Source: a bacterium (GTDB lineage Bacteria > Zhuqueibacterota > Zhuqueibacteria > Residuimicrobiales > Residuimicrobiaceae). Taken from it: a DNA stretch of 62,166 nt. The notes under the pieces are model-generated. The model was not told the DNA's origin. It was given only the letters and a program-made list of their open reading frames with translations, and made no database searches. Positions 55,582 to 62,166 of this stretch are shown here, in pieces; within the stretch, counting starts at the first letter, position 1, and each line of letters opens with the position of its first letter. Made by a program: the position numbers and the translations under genes. The stretch lies in assembly GCA_029565685.1 (NCBI GenBank), contig JAKQNR010000046.1, positions 1-62,166 of the forward strand. The letters are read 5' to 3'.

Positions 55582-56330
55582 CTCAGGTGTTTCTTCAACC
55601 CGATGGTCACCTTCAACCCCGGGGTCGGGGTCAACCCCGCGGTCGTGGGCTATGCGACCCCGGGTGTTGAAGGGGTTGAAAAAACATTCCATTGTTGAAT
55701 GTATCCCTACAACGACACCCGGTGTTGCCGCAAAGAGCGCGGCAACAACCGGGGTCTGCCCAACAACGACACCCGGTGTTGCCGCAAAGGGCGCGGCAAC
55801 AACCGGGGTCTACGCAACAGCGACACCCGGTGTTGCCGCAAAGGGCGCGGCATCCTTCAACCCCGGGGTCGCGGGCTATGCGACCCCGGGTGTTGAAGGG
55901 GTTGAATAAAGACTCTGAGTGTTGAAGGCCAAGTTGTTGAATGTTTCTCTACAACGACACCCGGTGTTGCCGCAAAGAGCGCGGCAACAACCGGGGTCTG
56001 CCCAACAACGACACCCGGTGTTGCCGCAAAGGACGCGGCAACAACCGGGGTCTGCCCAACAACGACACCCGGTGTTGCCGCAAAGAGCGCGGCAACAACC
56101 GGGGTCTGCGCTACAACGACACCCGGTGTTGCAGCAAAGGCCGCGGCAACAACCGGGGTCTGAGCTGCGCAAAATACGCGGCGACAACCGGGGTCTGCCT
56201 AACAACGACACCCGGTGTTGCCGCAAAGGGCGCGGCAACAACCGGGGTCTGAGCTGCGCAAAGGACGCGGCAACAACCGGGGTCTGAGCTGCGCAAAATG
56301 CGCAGCAACACAATACGCGGCAAAACTTGA
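55582..56330 (+). repeat. Composite hairpin array II with 54-bp tandem units
   Basis: Downstream of the transposase gene the leader recurs (55583-55630), followed by type A palindromes at 55631-55672 and 55855-55898. Type B units have a 54-bp period with starts at 55714, 55768, 55822 (fused to type A), 55956, 56010, 56064, 56118 and 56208. Each B unit holds arms GACACCCGGTGTTGCCGC and GCGGCAACAACCGGGGTC around a 7-nt loop AAAGRRC. Shorter 36-bp derivatives (GAGCTGCGCAAA...) lie at about 56160, 56250 and 56286. The array ends ~45 nt before cdsA. Confidence 0.92.
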
Positions 56331-56375
56331 GAACCGCTGCATCATGTCAAAAAACTAAACTCTTTCGGAGGCTGT

Positions 56376-57203
56376 TTGAACTATCGCTCTTTCGCCATTC
56401 GCACTTTGGTCGCCGTCATCTTTGGACCGCTGATCGTACTTACCGCTCTGGCCGGCTCCTGGTACTGGCTTTTGTTTATCGCCCTGGTGGCTTTCGGCTC
56501 GGTTTACGAGTTTTATCTTTTAGCCGCAAAAAAAGGCGCGCTGGGTCAATATGCAACCGGACTGATCACCGCTGTGGCCTTGATTTTCTCCTCTTATTTT
56601 CACGGCGAATTCGGCTTTTTCCCCATTGTCCTGACCGGCGCCATTTTGATGTTTTTCTATGAAATGTACCGGAAAAACGGTTCGCCGTTGCTCAATATGT
56701 CCGCCTCGCTGTTTGCGCCGGTCTTTTACGGAGCCGGACTCGGTTCTTTCATTCTGATCCGTGAGATGGGCGTACGTTACGGTCTGGCCTATGCGCCGGC
56801 CGGCCGCTGGATCGTAATGCTGATTTTGTGCATTTGGGTCTGCGATACTGCAGCCTATATCTTCGGCTCCTATTTCGGCAAACACAAGCTTATCCCCCGC
56901 ATCAGTCCGAACAAATCCATTGAAGGCACTGCCGCCGGATTAATCTTTGCGCTGATCACCGCCTGGATTTGTCATCATGCCTTTATCGTCGGCCTGCGTC
57001 TGCAGGATGCATTGGTCGTCGGCGCCATCGCCGGCTCCATAGGCCAGTACGGCGATCTTTTTGAATCCATGCTCAAGCGCGACGCCGGAGTCAAGGATTC
57101 GTCCCGGTTGATTCCGGAGCACGGCGGCATTCTCGATCGCTTTGACAGCCTGACCCTGTCCGCGCCTGTGGTTTACCTGTACCTCAAGTTTTGCGCATTC
57201 TAA
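56376..57203 (+). CDS. cdsA: Phosphatidate cytidylyltransferase
   Basis: Makes CDP-diacylglycerol from phosphatidate and CTP in the inner membrane, the entry to phospholipid synthesis. The 275-residue protein has about seven hydrophobic segments and the C-terminal signature SPNKSIEGTAAG...GDLFESMLKRDAGVKDSS...HGGILDRFDSL (shown in parts). Starts at TTG 56376, 4 nt after CGGAGG. The promoter must lie within or next to hairpin array II. Confidence 0.94.
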   Translation: MNYRSFAIRTLVAVIFGPLIVLTALAGSWYWLLFIALVAFGSVYEFYLLAAKKGALGQYATGLITAVALIFSSYFHGEFGFFPIVLTGAILMFFYEMYRKNGSPLLNMSASLFAPVFYGAGLGSFILIREMGVRYGLAYAPAGRWIVMLILCIWVCDTAAYIFGSYFGKHKLIPRISPNKSIEGTAAGLIFALITAWICHHAFIVGLRLQDALVVGAIAGSIGQYGDLFESMLKRDAGVKDSSRLIPEHGGILDRFDSLTLSAPVVYLYLKFCAF

Positions 57204-57216
57204 GTCCGCCACGATC

Positions 57217-57855
57217 ATGGACCTATTGCAAAATCTCTGGCAGCTTTTTCTTCATTTCGACCAATACCTGGACGTCGTGATTCCGCGTTTCGGCTGGGCC
57301 ACCTATGGACTGGCGGCGTTTGTCATTTTCGCCGAAGTGGGGCTGGTGGTCACCGGTTTTCTGCCCGGCGATTCGCTGCTCTTCGCCATGGGCGCTCTTT
57401 CCGCCCGCGGCACGCTCCAGCTGCCGGTGATGCTGCCGCTGCTTTGCGCCGCGGCGTTTCTCGGCAATATTTCCAGCTATCAGATCGGCTGGTTCCTCAA
57501 TCCGTTTTTAGAGAAAAGAAAAAAGATCCGTTTTTTCTCCCCGGACCATCTATCCACGGCGCATCGATTTTTTGACCGCTATGGCCGCACCGCCGTGATC
57601 CTTGCCCGTTTTTTACCGCTCATTCGCAGCTTTGTACCTCTGGCGGCCGGCATCAGCAGAATGGAATTCGGCCCCTATGTCTCCTACAGTCTGATGGGAT
57701 GCTGCGCCTGGGTGAGCGGCTATCTGCTGGCCGGCTTTTTTTTCGGCAACATTCCTTTCGTGAAAAACAATTTTATGATGGTGGTGCTCGGCATCGTGTT
57801 GGTCTCGATAATGCCTGCGCTGGTCAAATTGACGGCATCTCTGCTGAAAAAATAA
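57217..57855 (+). CDS. DedA family membrane protein
   Basis: 212-residue inner-membrane protein of the DedA/SNARE-associated family, implicated in lipid flipping and membrane-potential homeostasis. Motifs: FAEVGLVVTGFLPGDSLLFAMGAL, LARFLPLIRSFVPLAAGISRM and several membrane segments. It begins 13 nt after cdsA, so the two lipid-related genes are probably co-transcribed. Confidence 0.92.
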   Translation: MDLLQNLWQLFLHFDQYLDVVIPRFGWATYGLAAFVIFAEVGLVVTGFLPGDSLLFAMGALSARGTLQLPVMLPLLCAAAFLGNISSYQIGWFLNPFLEKRKKIRFFSPDHLSTAHRFFDRYGRTAVILARFLPLIRSFVPLAAGISRMEFGPYVSYSLMGCCAWVSGYLLAGFFFGNIPFVKNNFMMVVLGIVLVSIMPALVKLTASLLKK

Positions 57856-57910
57856 TACAGCCGGATAAGGCCGCCGGCTGACGACGCCTATCAAAAGAGA
57901 AAGTGACGGA

Positions 57911-59143
57911 ATGGAAACAAGCATCGGCAAAAAAGCTTTATGGCTGAACCTATCAGTCGCTTGGTTGGGGTGGTTGTTTGACGGCATGGAGATGGGACTG
58001 TACTCCCTCATCGCCATGCCGGCGCTGAAAGAGCTGTTGAACACACAGGACAGCGCGGTCATCGGACCGTATGTCGGCGTCATGTTCGCCCTGTTTCTTC
58101 TCGGCGCCTCGGTGGGCGGATTTATTTTCGGTCGCCTGGGCGACAAGATCGGCCGCGTTAAAACCATGATCCTTACCGTGATCACGTATAGTGTTTTCAC
58201 CGCGCTTTCAGCCGTGTCCGCTAATGTCTGGCAATTCGGCGCCTGCCGCTTTCTCGGCGCCATGGGCCTGGGCGGCGAGTGGGGACTGGGCGTGGCGCTG
58301 GTCATGGAAACCTGGCCTGATTCCAAACGGCCGCTGCTGGCCGGCGTGCTCGGCGCAGCCGCCAATGTGGGCTTTCTTGTCAGTTCGTTTATCGGTTTGA
58401 TCGCCGGCGCTTGGGGATGGCGTCCGCTGCTGCTCATCGGACTGGCGCCGGCGGTGCTGGCCTTTTTTATCCGTATGATGGTGAAAGAACCGGAAAGATG
58501 GCAGCACGCCAAGGCGCGTGGTGAAAAACCAGACCTCAAACAACTGTGGCGTCCGCCTCTGCGCAAGCGCACCATCCTCGGCTGCATCGTTTCTTCGGTG
58601 GTGATTATCGGAACCTGGGGGGTGTTTCAGTGGATTCCATCTTGGGTGAACACCCTGGTAGGCGGAGATGCGGCGCCGCAGCGGGCCACCGTGCAGATGT
58701 ACATGGCCTTTGGTCAGATCCTCGGCGCCCTGCTCGGCGGATTGATGGCGGAATGGGTCGGCAGGCGCTGGTCCTATGCATTCTATTGCATCACCAGCTT
58801 TGTCACCGTCGCTGCGCTGTACGGATTATTCACCAGCTATGGCATGGGCCTTTTGCTCATGGCCGCCTTTTCCGGCGTTTTCGTCACCGCCTTTTTCGGC
58901 TGGCTGCCGTTGTACTTGCCGGAACTTTTTCCCACGCGCATCCGCGCTACCGGAGAAGGCATCACCTTTAACTTTGGCCGCATTATCGCAGCCATTCTGG
59001 TGGTGGCCGGCACCGGACAGCTGGTCAAGGTGTTCCATGGATCCTTTGCCAAAGCCGGTGCGCTGATGGCCAGCGTCTATCTCGTCGGATTGGCGGTGAT
59101 CTGGTTCATGCCAGAGACTAAAGGAAAGCAACTGCCGGAATGA
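57911..59143 (+). CDS. MFS transporter
   Basis: 410-residue major facilitator with about twelve membrane segments. The loop between segments 2 and 3 reads GGFIFGRLGDKIGRVKTM, the MFS signature; GAMGLGGEWGLGVALVMETWP and LPLYLPELFPTRIRATGEG resemble the aromatic-acid/sialic-acid and sugar-porter branches. The substrate cannot be assigned. 55 nt after the DedA gene; convergent with the ABC exporter. Confidence 0.88.
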   Translation: METSIGKKALWLNLSVAWLGWLFDGMEMGLYSLIAMPALKELLNTQDSAVIGPYVGVMFALFLLGASVGGFIFGRLGDKIGRVKTMILTVITYSVFTALSAVSANVWQFGACRFLGAMGLGGEWGLGVALVMETWPDSKRPLLAGVLGAAANVGFLVSSFIGLIAGAWGWRPLLLIGLAPAVLAFFIRMMVKEPERWQHAKARGEKPDLKQLWRPPLRKRTILGCIVSSVVIIGTWGVFQWIPSWVNTLVGGDAAPQRATVQMYMAFGQILGALLGGLMAEWVGRRWSYAFYCITSFVTVAALYGLFTSYGMGLLLMAAFSGVFVTAFFGWLPLYLPELFPTRIRATGEGITFNFGRIIAAILVVAGTGQLVKVFHGSFAKAGALMASVYLVGLAVIWFMPETKGKQLPE

Positions 59144-59300
59144 AAAGGCGGTTCACAGGACACGAGACAAGAAACACGGAAAAGCTATTTCACGAGACAC
59201 GAGACACGAAAAAGCGGAAGTAATTTTCTGATCTTCTATGTGGGTTGTGGGGAACGTGCGTCGTGTGACGTGTTTCGTGAATCGTGTCCCGAGTATTGCC
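59144..59300. repeat. ACACGA-type direct and inverted repeat at a convergent junction
   Basis: Between the MFS gene and the minus-strand ABC gene lie repeated CACGAGACACGAGACACGA-like words (59150-59215). A complementary arm (TTTCGTGAATCGTGTCCC, about 59273-59290) extends into the last codons of the ABC gene. The arms can pair imperfectly over a ~60-nt loop. It could act as a bidirectional terminator, but no strong T-run is visible. Confidence 0.5.
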
Positions 59301-61098
59301 TTGACTGCAGCTCGAACAACCGCGCATAGACTCCGCCTCGGCGCATCAGCTCTTCATGAGAGCCCTGTTCGATGATGCGGCCTTTTTCCATGGTTAGAAT
59401 GCGGTCGCTGATGCGGGCGGAGGCCAGACGGTGACTGATGAAGATGGCGGTCTTGTCCGCTGCCAGTTTGCGGAAAAGCTCAAAGATTCTGTACTCCGCG
59501 GCCGCGTCCAGCGCACTGGTGGGTTCATCCAGAATCACGATGCCCGCATCGCGGATCAAGGCGCGGCTGATCGCCAGCTTTTGCCATTCGCCGACGCTCA
59601 ATTCTTCCCCCTCCTCAAACCATTTTCCAAGATGGGTCTCATACCCTTTGGGCAGACGCCGGATCACCTCATCGGCGCCGGACTCTACCGCCGCCTTGAC
59701 AATCCTTTCGTCCTGCAGCGATAGATCCACATTGCCCAACCAGATGTTTTCCCGAGCGGTCATGAAATAGTTCACGTAATCCTGCAGCAGCACGCTGAAA
59801 TTCCGCCGCAGCTCTTGAGGCGAAAACTCGGCCAGCGGAATGCCGTCCAGAGTGATCCGGCCGCTGTCCGGTTCATACAAGCGGCACAGCAGCTTGATCA
59901 GCGTGGTTTTTCCAGAGCCGTTCTCGCCGACAATGGCGATGTGCTCCCCGGGGCTGATTTCCAGATGAATGTCGGTCAGCGCCTGTCGTTCGCTTTGTGG
60001 ATAGCTGAAGGAAACGCCCTCAACCCGCAGTCCGCGCACCATGGGACGCGGCACGCTTTTCGGCTGAGCCGGAGCAACGATGTCCGGTTTTAGGCGCAGA
60101 AAAGCGAAAAAGTGAGAGAGGAAGAGCGAATTTTCATAGATCGAGGCCAGATCCGAGAGCCATGCTTTCAGCGAACTCAGGCTGCGTTGGAACGCCTGAT
60201 AGTACATCACCAGATCGCCCAGCGTGATGGCGCCCGCGGCCGCGCGAAAGGCCACAATCGCCAGTCCGCTGAAAACCACCAGTGTGGAAAAAAACTCGGC
60301 CGCAAAATCACGGCCCACCTGCTGTTTGGTCAGCGCCAGCCGTTCCGCCCGCCTTTTTTTCCGCAGCGCACGATAGCGTTCGATGAACAGCGGTCCGAGA
60401 TTGAACAGCCGCACCTCCTTGGCAAAGTACTGGCTGATGAGCATCCAGTCATAATAGGAGGACTCGCGTTCCAACGAGCTTTGCTTGCGCCGCAAGCCGA
60501 ACAGCTTGCGCGAATATTTCATCTTTACCAGCACGCCCGGCAACGCCACCGGCAACAGAAACAGAATAGCGGACCAGTGAAACCGCATCAGCAAAGCCAC
60601 CATGGCGGCCATCTGAATGCCGTTTTGCACCAGATTCGCCAGCGTCGACACCACCTGATTCGGCCGATAGGGGGCTTCCTGCTGGGCCATGTGCAGCGTG
60701 TCATAATAGGCGGGGTTCTCATAATAGGCCAGGTCCAGGGAGATAGACTGGCTGTGCAGTATGCTGTTCACATAATCGCTCACCACCCAGGACAACTGCT
60801 CCTGAACCAGGGTAGCCAGGGAGGAGCACAAACGGATGAGCAGGGTGACGCCGGCTGTGGCCAGCACCAGAATGCCGATATTGTGAAAGAAATCAGCGGA
60901 TGCCGGTTTGCGGCTCACGGCATCGATGATCAGTTTGATGAGATAGAGGTTGACGAGGGGAAGCAGCCCCTGAATGATCTGCAGAAACAGGTTCAGCAGA
61001 GCCCAGCCCGGCGCGCAATTCCACACCAGCTTGACCGCTTGCATCAGAGCCTGGACGTTTTCTTTGCCTAAATGCAGCTTTTCGTTGTTGAAGGTCAT
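59236..61098 (-). CDS. ABC transporter, fused permease and ATPase
   Basis: 620-residue exporter half-transporter: N-terminal membrane domain with about six segments (1-320) and a C-terminal ATPase domain (about 350-600). Walker A is GENGSGKTT, the signature is LSVGEWQ, Walker B is VILDEPTSALD and the H-loop His is in FISHRLASAR. It should dimerise; the cargo (lipid, peptide or drug) is unknown. The last ~18 residues (SGHDSRNTSHDARSPQPT) are encoded by the ACACGA-type repeat. Array III starts 60-70 nt upstream of its start. Confidence 0.92.
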   Translation of the reverse strand: MTFNNEKLHLGKENVQALMQAVKLVWNCAPGWALLNLFLQIIQGLLPLVNLYLIKLIIDAVSRKPASADFFHNIGILVLATAGVTLLIRLCSSLATLVQEQLSWVVSDYVNSILHSQSISLDLAYYENPAYYDTLHMAQQEAPYRPNQVVSTLANLVQNGIQMAAMVALLMRFHWSAILFLLPVALPGVLVKMKYSRKLFGLRRKQSSLERESSYYDWMLISQYFAKEVRLFNLGPLFIERYRALRKKRRAERLALTKQQVGRDFAAEFFSTLVVFSGLAIVAFRAAAGAITLGDLVMYYQAFQRSLSSLKAWLSDLASIYENSLFLSHFFAFLRLKPDIVAPAQPKSVPRPMVRGLRVEGVSFSYPQSERQALTDIHLEISPGEHIAIVGENGSGKTTLIKLLCRLYEPDSGRITLDGIPLAEFSPQELRRNFSVLLQDYVNYFMTARENIWLGNVDLSLQDERIVKAAVESGADEVIRRLPKGYETHLGKWFEEGEELSVGEWQKLAISRALIRDAGIVILDEPTSALDAAAEYRIFELFRKLAADKTAIFISHRLASARISDRILTMEKGRIIEQGSHEELMRRGGVYARLFELQSRQYSGHDSRNTSHDARSPQPT

Positions 61099-61159
61099 TA
61101 TTTACCTTTTCACGATTCTGTCTTTATAAAATAACGCTTGCCCCGCTCTTTTGCAACCT

Positions 61160-62166
61160 TGTTTTTGTGAATCTTCAACTCCGGCAGCCATGGTTAACCC
61201 CGTGGTTACCTTCAACCCCTTCAACCCCGGGTGCCGCGGTTTTTGCGGCCCCGGGTGTTGAAGGGGTTGAAGAAAGACCCTGAGTGTTGAAAGCCAAGTT
61301 GTTGAATTTGTCCCAACAGCGACATCCGGTGTTGCCGCAAAGGGCGCGGCATCCTTCAACCCCGGGGTCGCGGGCTATGCGACCCCGGGTGTTGAAGGGG
61401 TTGAAGAAAGACCCTGAGTGTTGAAGGCCAAGTTGTTGAATTTGTCCCTACAGCGACACCCGGTCTTGCCGCAAAGGACGCGGCAACAACCGGGGTCTGC
61501 CCAACAACGACACCCGGTGTTGCCGCAAAGAACGCGGCATCCTTCAACCCCGGGTGCCGCGGGCTATGCGACCCCGGGTGTTGAAGGGGTTGAAAAAAGA
61601 CTCTGAGTGTTGAAGGCCAAGTTGTTGAATTTATCCCTATAGCGACACCCGGTGTTGCCGCAAAGAACGCGGCAACAACCGGGGTCTGCCCTACAGCGAC
61701 ACCCGGTGTTGCCGCAAAGAACGCGGCAACAACCGGGGTCTGCCCTACAGCGACACCCGATGTTGCCGCAAAGGACGCGGCATCCTTCAACCCCGGGGTC
61801 GTGGGCTATACGACCCCGGGTGTTGAAGGGGTTGAAAAAAGACTCTGAGTGTTGAAGGCCAAGTTGTTGAATTTATCCCTATAGCGACACCCGGTGTTGC
61901 CGCAAAGGGCGCGGCAACAACCGGGGTCTGCCCAACAACGACACCCGGTGTTGCCGCAAAGAGCGCGGCAACAACCGGGGTCTACCCAACAACGACACCC
62001 GGTGTTGCCGCAAAGGACGCGGCAACAACCGGGGTCTGCGCTACAACGACACCCGCTGTTGCCGCAAAGGACGCGGCAACAACCGGGGTCTACCCAACAG
62101 CGACACCCGGTGTTGCCGCAAAGGGCACGGCAACAACCGGGGTCTGCGCAACAACGACACCCGGTG
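61160..62166 (+). repeat. Composite hairpin array III, runs off the window
   Basis: Third array with the same polarity as I and II. Leader (61172-61218), type A palindromes at 61219-61263 (variant loop), 61354-61397, 61542-61586 and 61785-61828. Type B starts lie at 61321, 61509 and 61752 (all fused to a following type A) and 61455, 61644, 61698, 61886, 61940, 61994, 62048, 62102 and 62156 (cut by the window end). Adjacent B starts are 54 nt apart, and all four A-to-B gaps are 58 nt. Linkers and loops vary while stems are kept. No gene is evident. Confidence 0.92.

Noticed and set aside
55714..56195. CRISPR-like array
   Set aside because: Successive 54-bp units are nearly identical over their whole length with no unique 30-nt spacers, and no cas genes are present.
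61356..61790. Long open frame on the minus strand of array III (and similar frames in arrays I and II)
   Set aside because: The 54-bp unit is 18 codons with no stops, so several frames stay open by construction. The A-to-A distance of 188 nt is not a multiple of three, no ribosome site is present, and the conserved property is base pairing rather than a peptide.

Overview
The window is a 62 kb chromosomal segment of a Gram-negative bacterium with fairly high G+C. Outer-membrane and periplasmic genes support the cell type: two PorV/FadL-like barrels, RlpA, a PBP4-type peptidase and several lipoproteins. These features fit the FCB superphylum, perhaps a candidate phylum such as KSB1 or a Calditrichota relative. 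That placement is an inference from gene style; no 16S gene is present.

Region 1 (1-17,000) is an uninterrupted tuf-S10-spc-alpha ribosomal superoperon: tuf, rpsJ to rpsQ, rplN to secY, adk, map, infA, rpmJ, rpsM/K/D, rpoA, rplQ. It closes at a strong intrinsic terminator (16973-17002). Many genes here start at TTG or GTG, and the Shine-Dalgarno position decides the start.

Region 2 (17,180-34,830) holds housekeeping and envelope genes: a DNRLRE lipoprotein with an outer-membrane barrel, rpiB-glyA-nrdR, tatC, a PHP phosphoesterase, a ferredoxin-ASKHA corrinoid activator, an M24 peptidase, an ECF sigma/anti-sigma pair, a HIT protein, an atypical EF-G-like GTPase, an acyl-CoA-ligase-like protein with a damaged P-loop motif, and a CtpA protease.

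Region 3 (35,000-41,000) is a compact five-gene signalling operon: REC-GGDEF, membrane histidine kinase, response regulator, soluble PAS kinase and NtrC-type activator. After it come two gene-poor stretches flanking a radical SAM gene. One carries the decayed end of a GxxExxY gene; the other carries a degenerate repeat.

Region 4 (43,460-54,480) has PBP4, a HAMP-adenylate cyclase, a PorV-TPR fusion, a NusG-II/Gx-transporter pair, a TPR lipoprotein, pyrK-pyrD and rlpA, joined mostly by 4-bp overlaps.

Region 5 (54,480-62,166) is the most unusual part. An AT-rich REP-associated tyrosine transposase (RAYT, Y1/HUH family) sits between arrays of two hairpin families. Type A is a ~44-nt palindrome with loop GGGCTAT. 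Type B is a 54-bp tandem unit containing a ~43-nt hairpin. They follow a fixed grammar: leader, A, 58-nt spacer, B repeated n times, then A again. A third array with the same polarity starts 5 kb downstream, beyond cdsA, a dedA-like gene, an MFS transporter and an ABC exporter, and runs off the window. Stem positions show compensatory changes. This looks like a RAYT with its composite REP/BIME-like family, with an organisation I do not recognise from described examples.
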